13,852 nt of DNA from Candidatus Bipolaricaulota bacterium (GCA_030612175.1 JAUWOJ010000022.1:1-13852); one strand, 5' to 3'; positions 6,010-13,579 are shown, counted from the first letter of the stretch. Program-made: numbers and translations. Notes: a model not told the origin generated them from the sequence alone.

Positions 6010-8769
6010 TCATTCCATAGAAAGCTCAAGATAGAAGACGCCTTCTCCGTTTCCTAGGATTGGCATGGCGAACCCAACCGTTACCCTTAGCGGCAGGAGG
6101 CCACCAATTGCGGAAAGGTCGAGTATTCCCTCTACACCAGCTTCTACTTTGGGGGTAGTTTTACCGAATTCATCGAAATTTGTCCAGCTTGTTCCGCCAG
6201 CGACAAAGACGCGCCCACCCAGCTTGTCAAGCATCACCAGGTTTGCCAGATTATATGACTCGTTGCCAAGCGAGAAAAACTCTACCGCGAGATGGCCATA
6301 GAGCTTATGCTCGCCTGGAAACGTTGCCTTGAACCAGGTACCCCCGATTGTCCTTCCAAAGCTTATGAGTTCTTCAAGGTCAAACAGGAGAGGGGAGGGA
6401 ACTCTGCCAATCCCCGTTCCCAACGTAACAGTTCCTTGAAGATAGATGCGAGGAAAGAGGCGAATTTCATTGAACGCGCTAACGGTTGCCCTCCCTGCCG
6501 CGCCAGGACTCAGATCGAGAGCGAATGTAGTTACGCGATTGTCTCCAGGTGGTCCATATTCTGCTGCTCCAATGTGCAAATAAGAGAATGGTTCCTTAGT
6601 GGTGATGATTCGGTGTCCGCTCAGAGTAATTGTGCGCGTGGGATGCCAGAAGATCCCAGGAGAACCGGTCTTTGCTTGAGAAAAAGAAGTGAGCGTGTAG
6701 CCTAGTGCTCCAACGACCTCTCCTTCCTTCAGGGCAGCCGAGAGAAAGGAATAGTGGTTGCGCCCCTCCCAAATACTTGCAGAAACTATTCCTTGACCGA
6801 TCGTTACGCGCAGCCGGTTAAGGAAGCTAATACTTAGTCCGGTCGATCCCAGGTCAGGTTGGATCAAATAGGCGTCGAGCGGCAACGTACTAGCGCTTAT
6901 TGCTGTGAGCAACTTTGTGGGCGAGTTGTTATTCAACCGGTTGTAGTCAGGAAGCAAATGATCGGGATCGATTGTTGCTCGGTGAACTACTTCCTCTGTT
7001 TCGAAAGTTAGCGTGGCTGAGTCGGTGGCCCCATCCCATTGTTGGCGCACCATATTACCTGAGACTAAGGCTAGTTCGACCACTACTGGTTGTATGACGC
7101 CTCCGCTGCGGCTTACGTGTACAGTGGTTTGATGGCCGATCTCCGTCGGCTTGCGGGAGACTATCTTTACTGTGTAGTCAACGCCTCCCGGGCTTGCCAG
7201 CCAGGTCTCAAACAAATGTGCAAGGGAATAGCCTGCTTCCTTCTCAAGTACCATGCGTAGTTCGTCTACATCAATGATCTTGTTTCGGAACTCTAGCCCT
7301 GCGGTGCGGAGCCCGGTCTCGAATCTTTCTCTCCCCATGGCAGCGGCAATTGTCCGCGCTACCAAGTATCCCTTATCGTATAGCCTGATGACCGAGGCGT
7401 TTTCGTAACGGACCTCTGATGCAGGCTTTATGATTGCCTCGTCGAAACCATACTCATAGTTCATGATGTAGGGAAGCTCGATCTCGTGTTCCCTCAGGTT
7501 GAGAAAGCCAAATTGTGAGCGTACGAAATTCTCTAGAATGCCGTCTTGTTTCAAAACAAAGATGTTTGGCCCGAACTCACCGTGCCGGCGTTCAAAATAG
7601 CTTACCGCCAAGTACTGCGCCATTCCTTCGGAGAGCCAATTTTGCCCGTTTAGGTCTACTCCCACACTAAGGCCCCACCATTGGTGGGCGATCTCATGAG
7701 CCAGCGTGAACTCGCAGAAACGATTCAGGACTCCCGGCACGGTTACATTGCGATGGCTGAAGAACAGATCGGATAGCCAAACGATACCGTCTGCAGCCAT
7801 GGACAGGCCATAGCGGTTGGGATTCTCTACAATAGTAAGAGAGGAGTGCGGATAAGGGCCAAATCTCTGTTGATAGTCCGCCAAGATATCTATTGCGTAG
7901 GTGGAAAAAAGGCGCGCCGTTTCTTCGTGGCCGGGGAGAAAGAAGACCTTGATTGGTATTGGAAAGTCTTCGAGCGCGAAGTACTCATAGTTGGGACCGA
8001 TAGTGATGGCAAACGTACGAGTAGGTGAATCATTCCATGCAACGTAGCGCTTGAAGTTCTCCGCCTTGGGTTCGATCTCTATGATATGGTCGCTTCCACA
8101 GACAAGCGTGTAGCTCGCCGGAAGGGCGATCGTCACTGAGTAATCAGCGACAGAGAATTCAAAAGGGAACCCCTCTGCTGATTCAGAGGATAGTATTTCG
8201 TTTTGCTCGTTCCAGCGCGGTTGGTCATGGGCAAGTAGCGGGTACCATCCAAAGCGCCAAGTAAGAATCTCTTGTTCGATTCCCTGGTCACCGGCAGTGG
8301 TCCTTGGGATGAGCGTAGAAAAACGTATTCGTAAGGTGATCGTCTGGTTCTGTGCTGCGGGAAGGTCGACCGCGAGGACTGTATGTTGCAGGGAAAAAGT
8401 CTGGAGCGCGTACGGGAGGGAGAGGAACCGAAATGGAAGCGTCTCATCGCCTTGCGGCCGGAGCATCTCTACTGTTTCAACGGTCGTTGATGCTGGCTCA
8501 AAACCCTGCGGATAGAGGTCATCGATTGTTCGGTTGCTGGAAAAGGGGTTTTCCTCTTGTCCTAGATTGGCGAGAAGGAAGAAATAAGCCGTAGGGGAAT
8601 CTGCTGTGAAGGTCACTTCTTCTACGCCAACCAGGGTCTTCTGTTTGGGGTCATAGGTTACGTCGATTGAGTAAGCTGTTGCAGCAGAAACGGTAAGATC
8701 GATAATGCTACTGATCCCAATGATTAGCAAGACAAGTACCATCAATTTGTTTCTTAGTGGGCTGTTCAT
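6010..8769 (-). CDS. Secreted M1-family-like zinc metallopeptidase with beta-rich, barrel-like C-terminal domain
   Basis: This is a 919-aa exported gluzincin protease. An Arg/Lys-bearing N-terminus, a hydrophobic stretch (about 10-24) and an Ala-rich VSAATA site (about 27-32) form a signal peptide. Residues about 33-310 resemble the M1 N-terminal beta saddle. The zinc motif HEIAH (H358, H362) is followed after 18 residues by E381 in SEGMAQY, the M1 pattern, and YDKG (Y464) fits the transition-state tyrosine. The exopeptidase GxMEN motif is not seen; LSMAADG (322-328) takes its place. From about 628 to the end the chain is beta-rich and Gly-rich, and its last hundred residues resemble the closing strands of Omp85/BamA-type barrels. 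That likeness is my inference. The chosen ATG (8767-8769) follows TAGGGAAAGG and starts directly before the signal peptide; a TTG at 8805 would add 12 residues. It lies between the CorC-like gene and pheT, likely in one operon. Substrate unknown. Confidence 0.85.
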   Translation of the reverse strand: MNSPLRNKLMVLVLLIIGISSIIDLTVSAATAYSIDVTYDPKQKTLVGVEEVTFTADSPTAYFFLLANLGQEENPFSSNRTIDDLYPQGFEPASTTVETVEMLRPQGDETLPFRFLSLPYALQTFSLQHTVLAVDLPAAQNQTITLRIRFSTLIPRTTAGDQGIEQEILTWRFGWYPLLAHDQPRWNEQNEILSSESAEGFPFEFSVADYSVTIALPASYTLVCGSDHIIEIEPKAENFKRYVAWNDSPTRTFAITIGPNYEYFALEDFPIPIKVFFLPGHEETARLFSTYAIDILADYQQRFGPYPHSSLTIVENPNRYGLSMAADGIVWLSDLFFSHRNVTVPGVLNRFCEFTLAHEIAHQWWGLSVGVDLNGQNWLSEGMAQYLAVSYFERRHGEFGPNIFVLKQDGILENFVRSQFGFLNLREHEIELPYIMNYEYGFDEAIIKPASEVRYENASVIRLYDKGYLVARTIAAAMGRERFETGLRTAGLEFRNKIIDVDELRMVLEKEAGYSLAHLFETWLASPGGVDYTVKIVSRKPTEIGHQTTVHVSRSGGVIQPVVVELALVSGNMVRQQWDGATDSATLTFETEEVVHRATIDPDHLLPDYNRLNNNSPTKLLTAISASTLPLDAYLIQPDLGSTGLSISFLNRLRVTIGQGIVSASIWEGRNHYSFLSAALKEGEVVGALGYTLTSFSQAKTGSPGIFWHPTRTITLSGHRIITTKEPFSYLHIGAAEYGPPGDNRVTTFALDLSPGAAGRATVSAFNEIRLFPRIYLQGTVTLGTGIGRVPSPLLFDLEELISFGRTIGGTWFKATFPGEHKLYGHLAVEFFSLGNESYNLANLVMLDKLGGRVFVAGGTSWTNFDEFGKTTPKVEAGVEGILDLSAIGGLLPLRVTVGFAMPILGNGEGVFYLELSME

Positions 8770-8819
8770 TCCTTTCCCTAAGCGCAACGCGTAAGGATAA
8801 TTCAAGCGTCCTTGGTTGC

Positions 8820-10127
8820 TTATTTCTCGTTGCCTGTTCTTTCCTCTTCCTGAATCATCCTGTTGGTTTTCACTCTTACCGAAGTACTCTCTCGCTCCGT
8901 TGCCTTTTCCACAGTGATTGTTACTGGACCGATAGTAACTTGCTCTCCGTTCTTAGGCATTGCCGCGAGGCAGTGAAAGAGCAATCCATTGATGGTTACT
9001 CCCTTGTCTTCCGGAAGATCAATATCCATTGCTTGATTGAGCTGATGGATCGAGGTATCTCCATCTATAAGCGCCTCATCGGGCGAGATACGCTTGATTA
9101 ACATTACTGGGTGGTCGTACTCGTCTTCGATCTCTCCTACGATCTCTTCAAGGATATCTTCTAGCGTGATAATTCCGGCCATCCCGCTGAATTCATCTAT
9201 TACAACTGCCATATGTACGCGTTCCCGCCGGAACTCCCTCAATAGAACATTGATCGGCTTGCTTGTTGGCGTATAGTAGACCGGGCGCAGCATATCTTGC
9301 AGGCTAGTGTGGGAGTCTGCGGCAGGCGCTAGCAGATCCTTTGCGTATAGGGTGCCGACAATATTATCTGGTGTCTGTTCGTATACCGGGAAACGTGAGT
9401 GTCCATCTTTGATGACTATTTCCCTTGCCTCTGCCAGGGAGGTTTCCGCTTCGATCAATTGAACGTCAGGTCGGGGGATCATCACTTGATTGGCGGTTAT
9501 TTCGTCGAAAGAAAGGATACGGCGAATCATTTCTCCATCTTCCACGTCAAGGAGGCCACGTTCCTCGCTTGCATCGATCAGGGTTTCAATCTGTTCATCA
9601 CTAACCGGCATGGGCTCTTCCTGTGAAAGGTCTTCTCCAAACAAGCGTACGATTCCGTAAGCTAACCAACGGAACATAACGATCAGCGGCCGCAGCAGGC
9701 GGGAGAAAAAGTAGATTTGGTTTATTGTGGCCAGGGCGTATCGCTCTGCGTTCTTCTTGGCGAAGTTCTTTGGGGTAATCTCACCGAATATGAGAAGAGA
9801 AAGAGTCATGATGCCAGTTGCTAGTAACCCTACTTGATAAGTTGGGATTCCCTGGGGAAGGAACCGCAGTACGACTAGTGTCATCAGCGAACTTGCCCCA
9901 ACATTGGTCAGGTTATTTAAGATGAGTAGGGCAGTGATAAGATTATTCGGCTCCTTAAGGAGAGCGGAGAACGCTTTTCGCTTCTTCTTATACGCGCTTA
10001 CCAGGTAGCTTAACCGCCCTTCATCGAGAGAAGTGATAGCGGTTTCTGCGCTAGAGAAATAGGCAGAACAAACAACAAGAAAAACTAGTAGCGCAGCTTG
10101 TGCGCCAATTGCCACGGTTAGACTCAC
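8820..10127 (-). CDS. Hemolysin/CorC family membrane protein (CNNM-CBS-CorC_HlyC)
   Basis: This is a 435-aa inner-membrane protein of the CNNM/CorC family, whose members are linked to magnesium or cobalt efflux; the hemolysin name is historical. The CNNM (DUF21) domain covers about 5-170, with hydrophobic segments near 8-30, 60-88, 98-118 and 135-158. It has the characteristic SSAETA near the start and GEITPKNFA (about 115-123). A CBS-domain pair follows (about 210-335, with VMIPRPDV and the acidic FSGMAGIITLEDILEEIVGEI region), then a CorC_HlyC domain (about 345-410). The GTG start (10125-10127) gives the usual N-terminus, but the only Shine-Dalgarno-like sequence (TAGGAT) overlaps the predicted transcription start. 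It is the first gene of the leftward block, 50 bp ahead of the protease gene. The transported ion cannot be read from sequence. Confidence 0.93.
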   Translation of the reverse strand: MSLTVAIGAQAALLVFLVVCSAYFSSAETAITSLDEGRLSYLVSAYKKKRKAFSALLKEPNNLITALLILNNLTNVGASSLMTLVVLRFLPQGIPTYQVGLLATGIMTLSLLIFGEITPKNFAKKNAERYALATINQIYFFSRLLRPLIVMFRWLAYGIVRLFGEDLSQEEPMPVSDEQIETLIDASEERGLLDVEDGEMIRRILSFDEITANQVMIPRPDVQLIEAETSLAEAREIVIKDGHSRFPVYEQTPDNIVGTLYAKDLLAPAADSHTSLQDMLRPVYYTPTSKPINVLLREFRRERVHMAVVIDEFSGMAGIITLEDILEEIVGEIEDEYDHPVMLIKRISPDEALIDGDTSIHQLNQAMDIDLPEDKGVTINGLLFHCLAAMPKNGEQVTIGPVTITVEKATERESTSVRVKTNRMIQEEERTGNEK

Positions 10128-10140
10128 CTCAATATCCTAA

Positions 10141-10168
10141 ATTATAGAAGGCTATTCTTTGCTTGCAA
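10141..10168 (-). promoter_or_regulatory. Promoter of the corC-like/M1/pheT/tsaE block
   Basis: On the minus strand, TTGCAA (10163-10168, four of six to consensus) is followed after 16 bp by a perfect TATAAT (10141-10146). The -10 box ends 13 nt before the GTG at 10127, so the leader would be only about 4-7 nt. TTGCAA is itself a palindrome lying in the region shared with divergent accB. Confidence 0.6.
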
Positions 10169-10176
10169 GGACATTG

Positions 10177-10182
10177 TACAGT
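10177..10182 (+). promoter_or_regulatory. Possible -10 element for accBC
   Basis: TACAGT (four of six to TATAAT) would place transcription start near 10188-10190, about 38 nt before the preferred GTG start of accB. No good -35 box is seen at the right distance (TTCTTT at 10155-10160 is the nearest), so support is weak. Confidence 0.25.
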
Positions 10183-10215
10183 AAAGCATGGTTAAGATAG
10201 AATTATGTGGTACCC

Positions 10216-10222
10216 AAGGAGG
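10216..10222 (+). promoter_or_regulatory. Strong Shine-Dalgarno sequence deciding the accB start
   Basis: AAGGAGG, a full anti-16S match, lies 4 nt before the GTG at 10227-10229. The upstream in-frame ATG at 10188 has no ribosome site. The seven-base match and the family-like N-terminus that follows make 10227 the preferred start. Confidence 0.65.
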
Positions 10223-10226
10223 CGAG

Positions 10227-10637
10227 GTGAATATCGAGGAGCTAGAGCGAGTCATACGATTACTGAAAGCGGAAGATTTGATAGAAATCACCATTTGGGA
10301 CGGAAAGAAGCGGATCACCGTCTGCAGGGAGAGTGTTTCTGGAAAGGAGAATCATGACAAGGATGCTTCATCACAGGTTGAAGAGGAAGAGAAGAATCAA
10401 TTCATATTTACCTCGCCCCTTGTGGGAACGTTTTACCGTCGTTCTTCACCAGAAGAAGAGCCATTCGTTGACGAAGGATCCTTGGTTAAGCCTGGCGATA
10501 CCTTATGCATTATAGAGGCAATGAAGACGCTAAATGAGATCAATGCCACAGAATCTGGGAGATTGCTGCGAATTCTGGTTGAAGATGGACAGACGGCGGA
10601 ATATGGAGACCCGCTGTTTCTGTTTGAGAGAACGTGA
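10227..10637 (+). CDS. accB: Acetyl-CoA carboxylase biotin carboxyl carrier protein
   Basis: AccB carries the biotin that moves carboxyl groups from biotin carboxylase to the carboxyltransferase in the first step of fatty acid synthesis. From GTG 10227 the product is 136 aa. The N-terminal segment (MNIEELERVIRLLKAEDLIEI after initiation) is the helix that starts most AccB proteins. A charged linker rich in Glu and Lys follows (about 38-57), then a biotinyl/lipoyl-like domain (about 60-135) with SPLVGTFYR and the biotin motif EAMKTLNEI, in which K100 should be biotinylated. The usual motif is EAMKMMNE or EAMKLMNE, so Thr-Leu after the lysine is a mild variant. An in-frame ATG at 10188 would add 13 residues that are not typical of the family. 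The stop overlaps the accC start by 4 nt (GTGA). The carboxyltransferase genes accA and accD are not in the window. Confidence 0.93.
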   Translation: MNIEELERVIRLLKAEDLIEITIWDGKKRITVCRESVSGKENHDKDASSQVEEEEKNQFIFTSPLVGTFYRRSSPEEEPFVDEGSLVKPGDTLCIIEAMKTLNEINATESGRLLRILVEDGQTAEYGDPLFLFERT

Positions 10638-11974
10638 CACTGGGCAAAGTACTGATTGCCAATCGAGGAGAGATTGCTCTACGTATAATTGAGGCCTGCC
10701 GCGAGCTTTCCCTTGACTCGGTTGCAGTGTTTTCGCAAGCCGATAGGGAAATGCCGTATCTCAAGCTTGCCGGTGAAAAGGTTTGCATTGGCCCTGCCAA
10801 TCAGAAGAAGAGCTACCTGAGTATTCCTGCCATAATTAGCGCTGCTGAGTTAACGGGGGCTGAAGCAATTCATCCAGGGTATGGATTTCTCGCGGAGAAT
10901 CCCCATTTTGTGGAAGTATGTGTAGGGCACAACATTATTTTTGTTGGTCCAGATCACCAAGTAATGGAACTCGTTGGAAACAAACTTGCCGCAAGGGAAG
11001 TAGTCGCTGCCGCTGGTGTGCCCGTTCTTGCTGGCGCAGCGGTTCCGGAGCAAGATGACCAACTGGAGATAACGGCAGAGGAGGTAGGCTATCCGCTGTT
11101 TGTAAAGGCAGTTTTTGGCGGGGGTGGACGGGGAATACGCCTAGTGAACGAGCCGCAGGAACTAAGAAACGCTGTTCGCGCCGCCGGCAGTGAGGCTGGC
11201 GCGGCATGCGGAGATACCAGCCTTTATCTGGAACACGCGCTTGTAAACCCACGCCATATAGAGGTGCAGATCCTTGCCGATAGTTGTGGAAAAATCGTGC
11301 ACTTGGGAGAAAGAGAGTGCTCTATTCAACGTCATCACCAGAAGTTGATTGAAGAAACAGCCGCTCCTTGCCTTGATCCTGAGCTACGCCGAGAGCTTTG
11401 CGCGGCCGCGGTTACAGCCGCGCGAACAATTGGCTATCAGAATGCTGGAACAGTGGAGTTTGTAGTCGATGTGGAGGGCTTCTTTTACTTTATTGAGGTG
11501 AACGCGCGCATCCAGGTTGAGCATTCAATAAGTGAAATGGTTACGCGGGTTAACCTGGTTAAGCAACAACTTAGTCTGGCGGGCGGTGACTCTCTGGAGG
11601 ATTGGCCGGAAGAGGTTCCTTGCTGTGGACACGCGATTGAGTGCCGGATTAACGCAGAGGATCCCGCCCACGACTTCCTCCCGTCGTGTGGCCGAATTGA
11701 GATTCAAGAACTTCCTACTGGAAACGGGGTTCGGCTTGATACGCACATCTACAATGGAATGGAAGTTACCCCCTACTATGACTCATTGTTGGCTAAGATA
11801 ATCGTATGGGGGCAGAATCGTGAAGAGGCACGAATCAAGATGTATACTGCTCTTGAGCGATTTCGCATCCGGGGCGTGACTACTACTTGCTCGTTGGTTC
11901 AAGAGATCATCTCTCATCCTTCATTCCGTCAAGGACTAATGGGGACAGATTTCCTGGCCGATCTTTTTGACTGA
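10634..11974 (+). CDS. accC: Acetyl-CoA carboxylase biotin carboxylase subunit
   Basis: AccC is the ATP-grasp enzyme that carboxylates the biotin on AccB using ATP and bicarbonate. At 446 aa it matches the usual size (about 449). The N-terminal domain begins with KVLIANRGEIALRII, followed by HPGYGFLAEN (about 80-89). The ATP-grasp centre has K117, K158, the glycine loop GGGGRG (about 162-167), H208 and K237 in HQKLIEE. The metal and bicarbonate site is intact: E275, E288, N290, R292, E296 (EVNARIQVEH) and R338. Small departures from the E. coli form are RHHQK for RRHQK and NARIQVEHS for NTRIQVEHP. The GTG start overlaps the accB stop (GTGA) and has only a weak ribosome site, so translation is probably coupled. 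The same family includes pyruvate and propionyl-CoA carboxylase subunits, but pairing with an AccB-type carrier favours acetyl-CoA carboxylase. Confidence 0.95.
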   Translation: MTLGKVLIANRGEIALRIIEACRELSLDSVAVFSQADREMPYLKLAGEKVCIGPANQKKSYLSIPAIISAAELTGAEAIHPGYGFLAENPHFVEVCVGHNIIFVGPDHQVMELVGNKLAAREVVAAAGVPVLAGAAVPEQDDQLEITAEEVGYPLFVKAVFGGGGRGIRLVNEPQELRNAVRAAGSEAGAACGDTSLYLEHALVNPRHIEVQILADSCGKIVHLGERECSIQRHHQKLIEETAAPCLDPELRRELCAAAVTAARTIGYQNAGTVEFVVDVEGFFYFIEVNARIQVEHSISEMVTRVNLVKQQLSLAGGDSLEDWPEEVPCCGHAIECRINAEDPAHDFLPSCGRIEIQELPTGNGVRLDTHIYNGMEVTPYYDSLLAKIIVWGQNREEARIKMYTALERFRIRGVTTTCSLVQEIISHPSFRQGLMGTDFLADLFD

Positions 11975-11978
11975 AGGG

Positions 11979-12007
11979 TTGACTGGCTTATCAACGCGAT
12001 TTACCAT
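11979..12007 (+). promoter_or_regulatory. Promoter of ffh
   Basis: TTGACT (11979-11984, five of six to TTGACA) is separated by exactly 17 bp from TACCAT (12002-12007, four of six to TATAAT). Transcription should begin near 12014, giving a leader of about 40 nt with AGGAG at 12045-12049. It starts right after the accC stop, so ffh need not depend on accBC transcription. No terminator is seen between accC and this promoter. Confidence 0.55.
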
Positions 12008-12054
12008 TTGTTGCGGATTTTCGCAAGTGTCTTTCTTAGATCACAGGAGTACGA

Positions 12055-13377
12055 ATGTTTGACTCTCTTTCTAGCAAGTTGAATACGATTCTCTCGCGTT
12101 TGCGCGGGAAGGGAAAGCTCTCCGAGGCCGATGTTGATTCAGCTCTGCGCGAGATTCGCCTTGCCCTGCTCGAAGCCGATGTAAATTACAAGGTTGCTAA
12201 AGAGCTGATAGCAAGCGTACATGATCGAGCAATAGGAAGCGAGGTTCTAGAAAGCCTCACCCCTGGCCAGCAAGTAGTTAAGATTATACGCGATGAGCTT
12301 ACCGCGCTTATGGGCAAAGAACGAATTGGCCTCTTGCTCGCCAATAAACCGGCAGTGATCATGCTCGTGGGGTTGCAGGGCTGCGGGAAGACAACCACAG
12401 CGGCCAAGCTCGCGCTGACCCTGAAGAAAGAAGGCAAGAAATCAGTCCTAGTGGCAGCAGATGTGTACCGACCCGCGGCGGTGGAACAACTGAGGAAATT
12501 GGGAGAAGAGATAGATCTACCTGTATTTGAACAAGGAAGCTCCCCGGCGCAGATTGTAACTGGCGCTCGTGATTGGGCAGAGGAAAATCTGTGCGATGTG
12601 GTGATTATTGATACAGCCGGTCGACTACAAATTGATCAGAGCATGATGAACGAGTTAGTTCAGCTTAAGGACGCAACCAGCCCTGACGAGATCCTCCTTG
12701 TCGCCGATGCCATGACCGGCCAGGAAGCGGTGAACATTGCCAGTAGTTTCCATGAAAAGCTTTCCCTTTCGGGCGTAGTACTCACCAAGCTGGATGGAGA
12801 CGCGCGGGGAGGAGCCGCGCTTTCCATTCGCGCAGTAACAGGATGTCCGATCAAATTTGTGGGGGTAGGTGAAAAACTTCCCGAGATCGAGGCGTTTCAT
12901 CCCAAGCGTATGGCGGAGCGTATACTGGGAATGGGAGACATGCTTTCTCTTATTGAGCAGGCTGAGGGCGCGATTGATCAGAAAAAGGCAGAGGAGATCG
13001 CGAACCGGATTAGAAAGGATCGCTTCACCCTACAGGATTTCCATGATCAGCTTCAAGAGATGCGCAAGATGGGGCCTATCTCACAGATTCTGGAGAAGCT
13101 TCCCGGAGGGGGGAGACTTAGGGAGAGCACTAATGTTGACGAACAAGAACTGGACCGCGCTTTAGCGATACTGCGATCCATGACCTTGGAAGAGAGGCTT
13201 GATCCATCTATAATTGGTGGTAGTCGCAAGAAAAGGATTGCCCGCGGAAGTGGAGCTAGAGTGCGTGATGTCAATTCGATTTTGTCCCGATTCAAAGAGG
13301 CCAAGCGGGCGATCAAGTTTATGGGAACTGGGCGAGGAAAGAGTAGGTTCCCACCAGAGTTTTTGCAGCAGCGATGA
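12055..13377 (+). CDS. ffh: Signal recognition particle protein Ffh (SRP54)
   Basis: Ffh is the GTPase of the bacterial signal recognition particle. With 4.5S RNA it binds hydrophobic signal sequences on nascent chains and delivers ribosomes to FtsY at the membrane. The 440-aa product has the N domain (about 1-95), the G domain with GLQGCGKTT (106-114), DTAGR (186-190) and TKLDGDARGG (244-253), the hinge GMGD (about 292-295) and the M domain. The RNA-binding helix region is SRKKRIARGSG (390-400). After residue 300 only four methionines remain (336, 339, 376, 423), few for an M domain. AGGAG at 12045-12049 lies 5 nt before the ATG. rpsP lies 202 bp downstream, a common bacterial pairing. The 4.5S RNA gene is not seen here. 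Confidence 0.97.
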   Translation: MFDSLSSKLNTILSRLRGKGKLSEADVDSALREIRLALLEADVNYKVAKELIASVHDRAIGSEVLESLTPGQQVVKIIRDELTALMGKERIGLLLANKPAVIMLVGLQGCGKTTTAAKLALTLKKEGKKSVLVAADVYRPAAVEQLRKLGEEIDLPVFEQGSSPAQIVTGARDWAEENLCDVVIIDTAGRLQIDQSMMNELVQLKDATSPDEILLVADAMTGQEAVNIASSFHEKLSLSGVVLTKLDGDARGGAALSIRAVTGCPIKFVGVGEKLPEIEAFHPKRMAERILGMGDMLSLIEQAEGAIDQKKAEEIANRIRKDRFTLQDFHDQLQEMRKMGPISQILEKLPGGGRLRESTNVDEQELDRALAILRSMTLEERLDPSIIGGSRKKRIARGSGARVRDVNSILSRFKEAKRAIKFMGTGRGKSRFPPEFLQQR

Positions 13378-13396
13378 AAGTAAATGGCAGGAATTA

Positions 13397-13473
13397 GGGA
13401 CCCGGTACTAGAGACTAGAGACTAGGTACTAGAGACTAGGGACTAGAGACCAGGGACTAGAGACCAGGGACCA
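13397..13473. repeat. Tandem array of eleven 7-bp units (consensus GRGACYA)
   Basis: Seventy-seven bases divide without any insertion or deletion into eleven heptamers: GGGACCC, GGTACTA, GAGACTA twice, GGTACTA, GAGACTA, GGGACTA, GAGACCA, GGGACTA, GAGACCA, GGGACCA. Every unit keeps G at position 1 and A-C at positions 4-5; variation is confined to positions 2, 3, 6 and (first unit) 7. The later units alternate, hinting at 14-bp duplication steps. Seven CTAG tetramers occur at unit junctions. It lies outside genes. Short heptamer repeats of this general kind are known from cyanobacteria (STRR); whether this family is related is unknown. Confidence 0.9.
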
Positions 13474-13488
13474 GGGGCAAAAGGTTCA

Positions 13489-13498
13489 TCTACGTAGA
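13489..13498. other. Perfect 10-bp palindrome
   Basis: TCTACGTAGA reads the same on both strands and lies 16 bp past the heptamer array and about 80 bp before rpsP. It could be a protein-binding site, but a 10-bp palindrome can also occur by chance. Confidence 0.3.
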
Positions 13499-13579
13499 AC
13501 AATAGACAGGCATTCTGGCAATACTAATGAAGTTGGTGGCTATTTAGTCTAGTATCTATGAATAAAATGAGGTGAGACT

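Larger units (their letters stand above)
13378..13579. other. 202-bp ffh-rpsP intergenic region
   Basis: No open frame or recognisable RNA lies here. It holds the heptamer array (13397-13473), a 10-bp palindrome (13489-13498) and an AT-richer stretch before rpsP. TTGGTG (13533-13538) and TATGAA (13557-13562), 18 bp apart, resemble a weak promoter, but its start would fall on the rpsP ribosome site, so I do not call it. No hairpin followed by a T-run is present to end ffh transcription. Confidence 0.7.

Noticed and set aside
6292..6705. 137-codon plus-strand open frame opposite the protease C-terminus
   Set aside because: Antisense shadow with no family likeness and no ribosome site.
13397..13473. 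Heptamer array as a CRISPR
   Set aside because: Units are 7 bp and contiguous, with no spacers and no cas genes nearby.
13533..13562. TTGGTG-18-TATGAA as an rpsP promoter
   Set aside because: The -35 match is poor and the predicted start would fall on the ribosome binding site.
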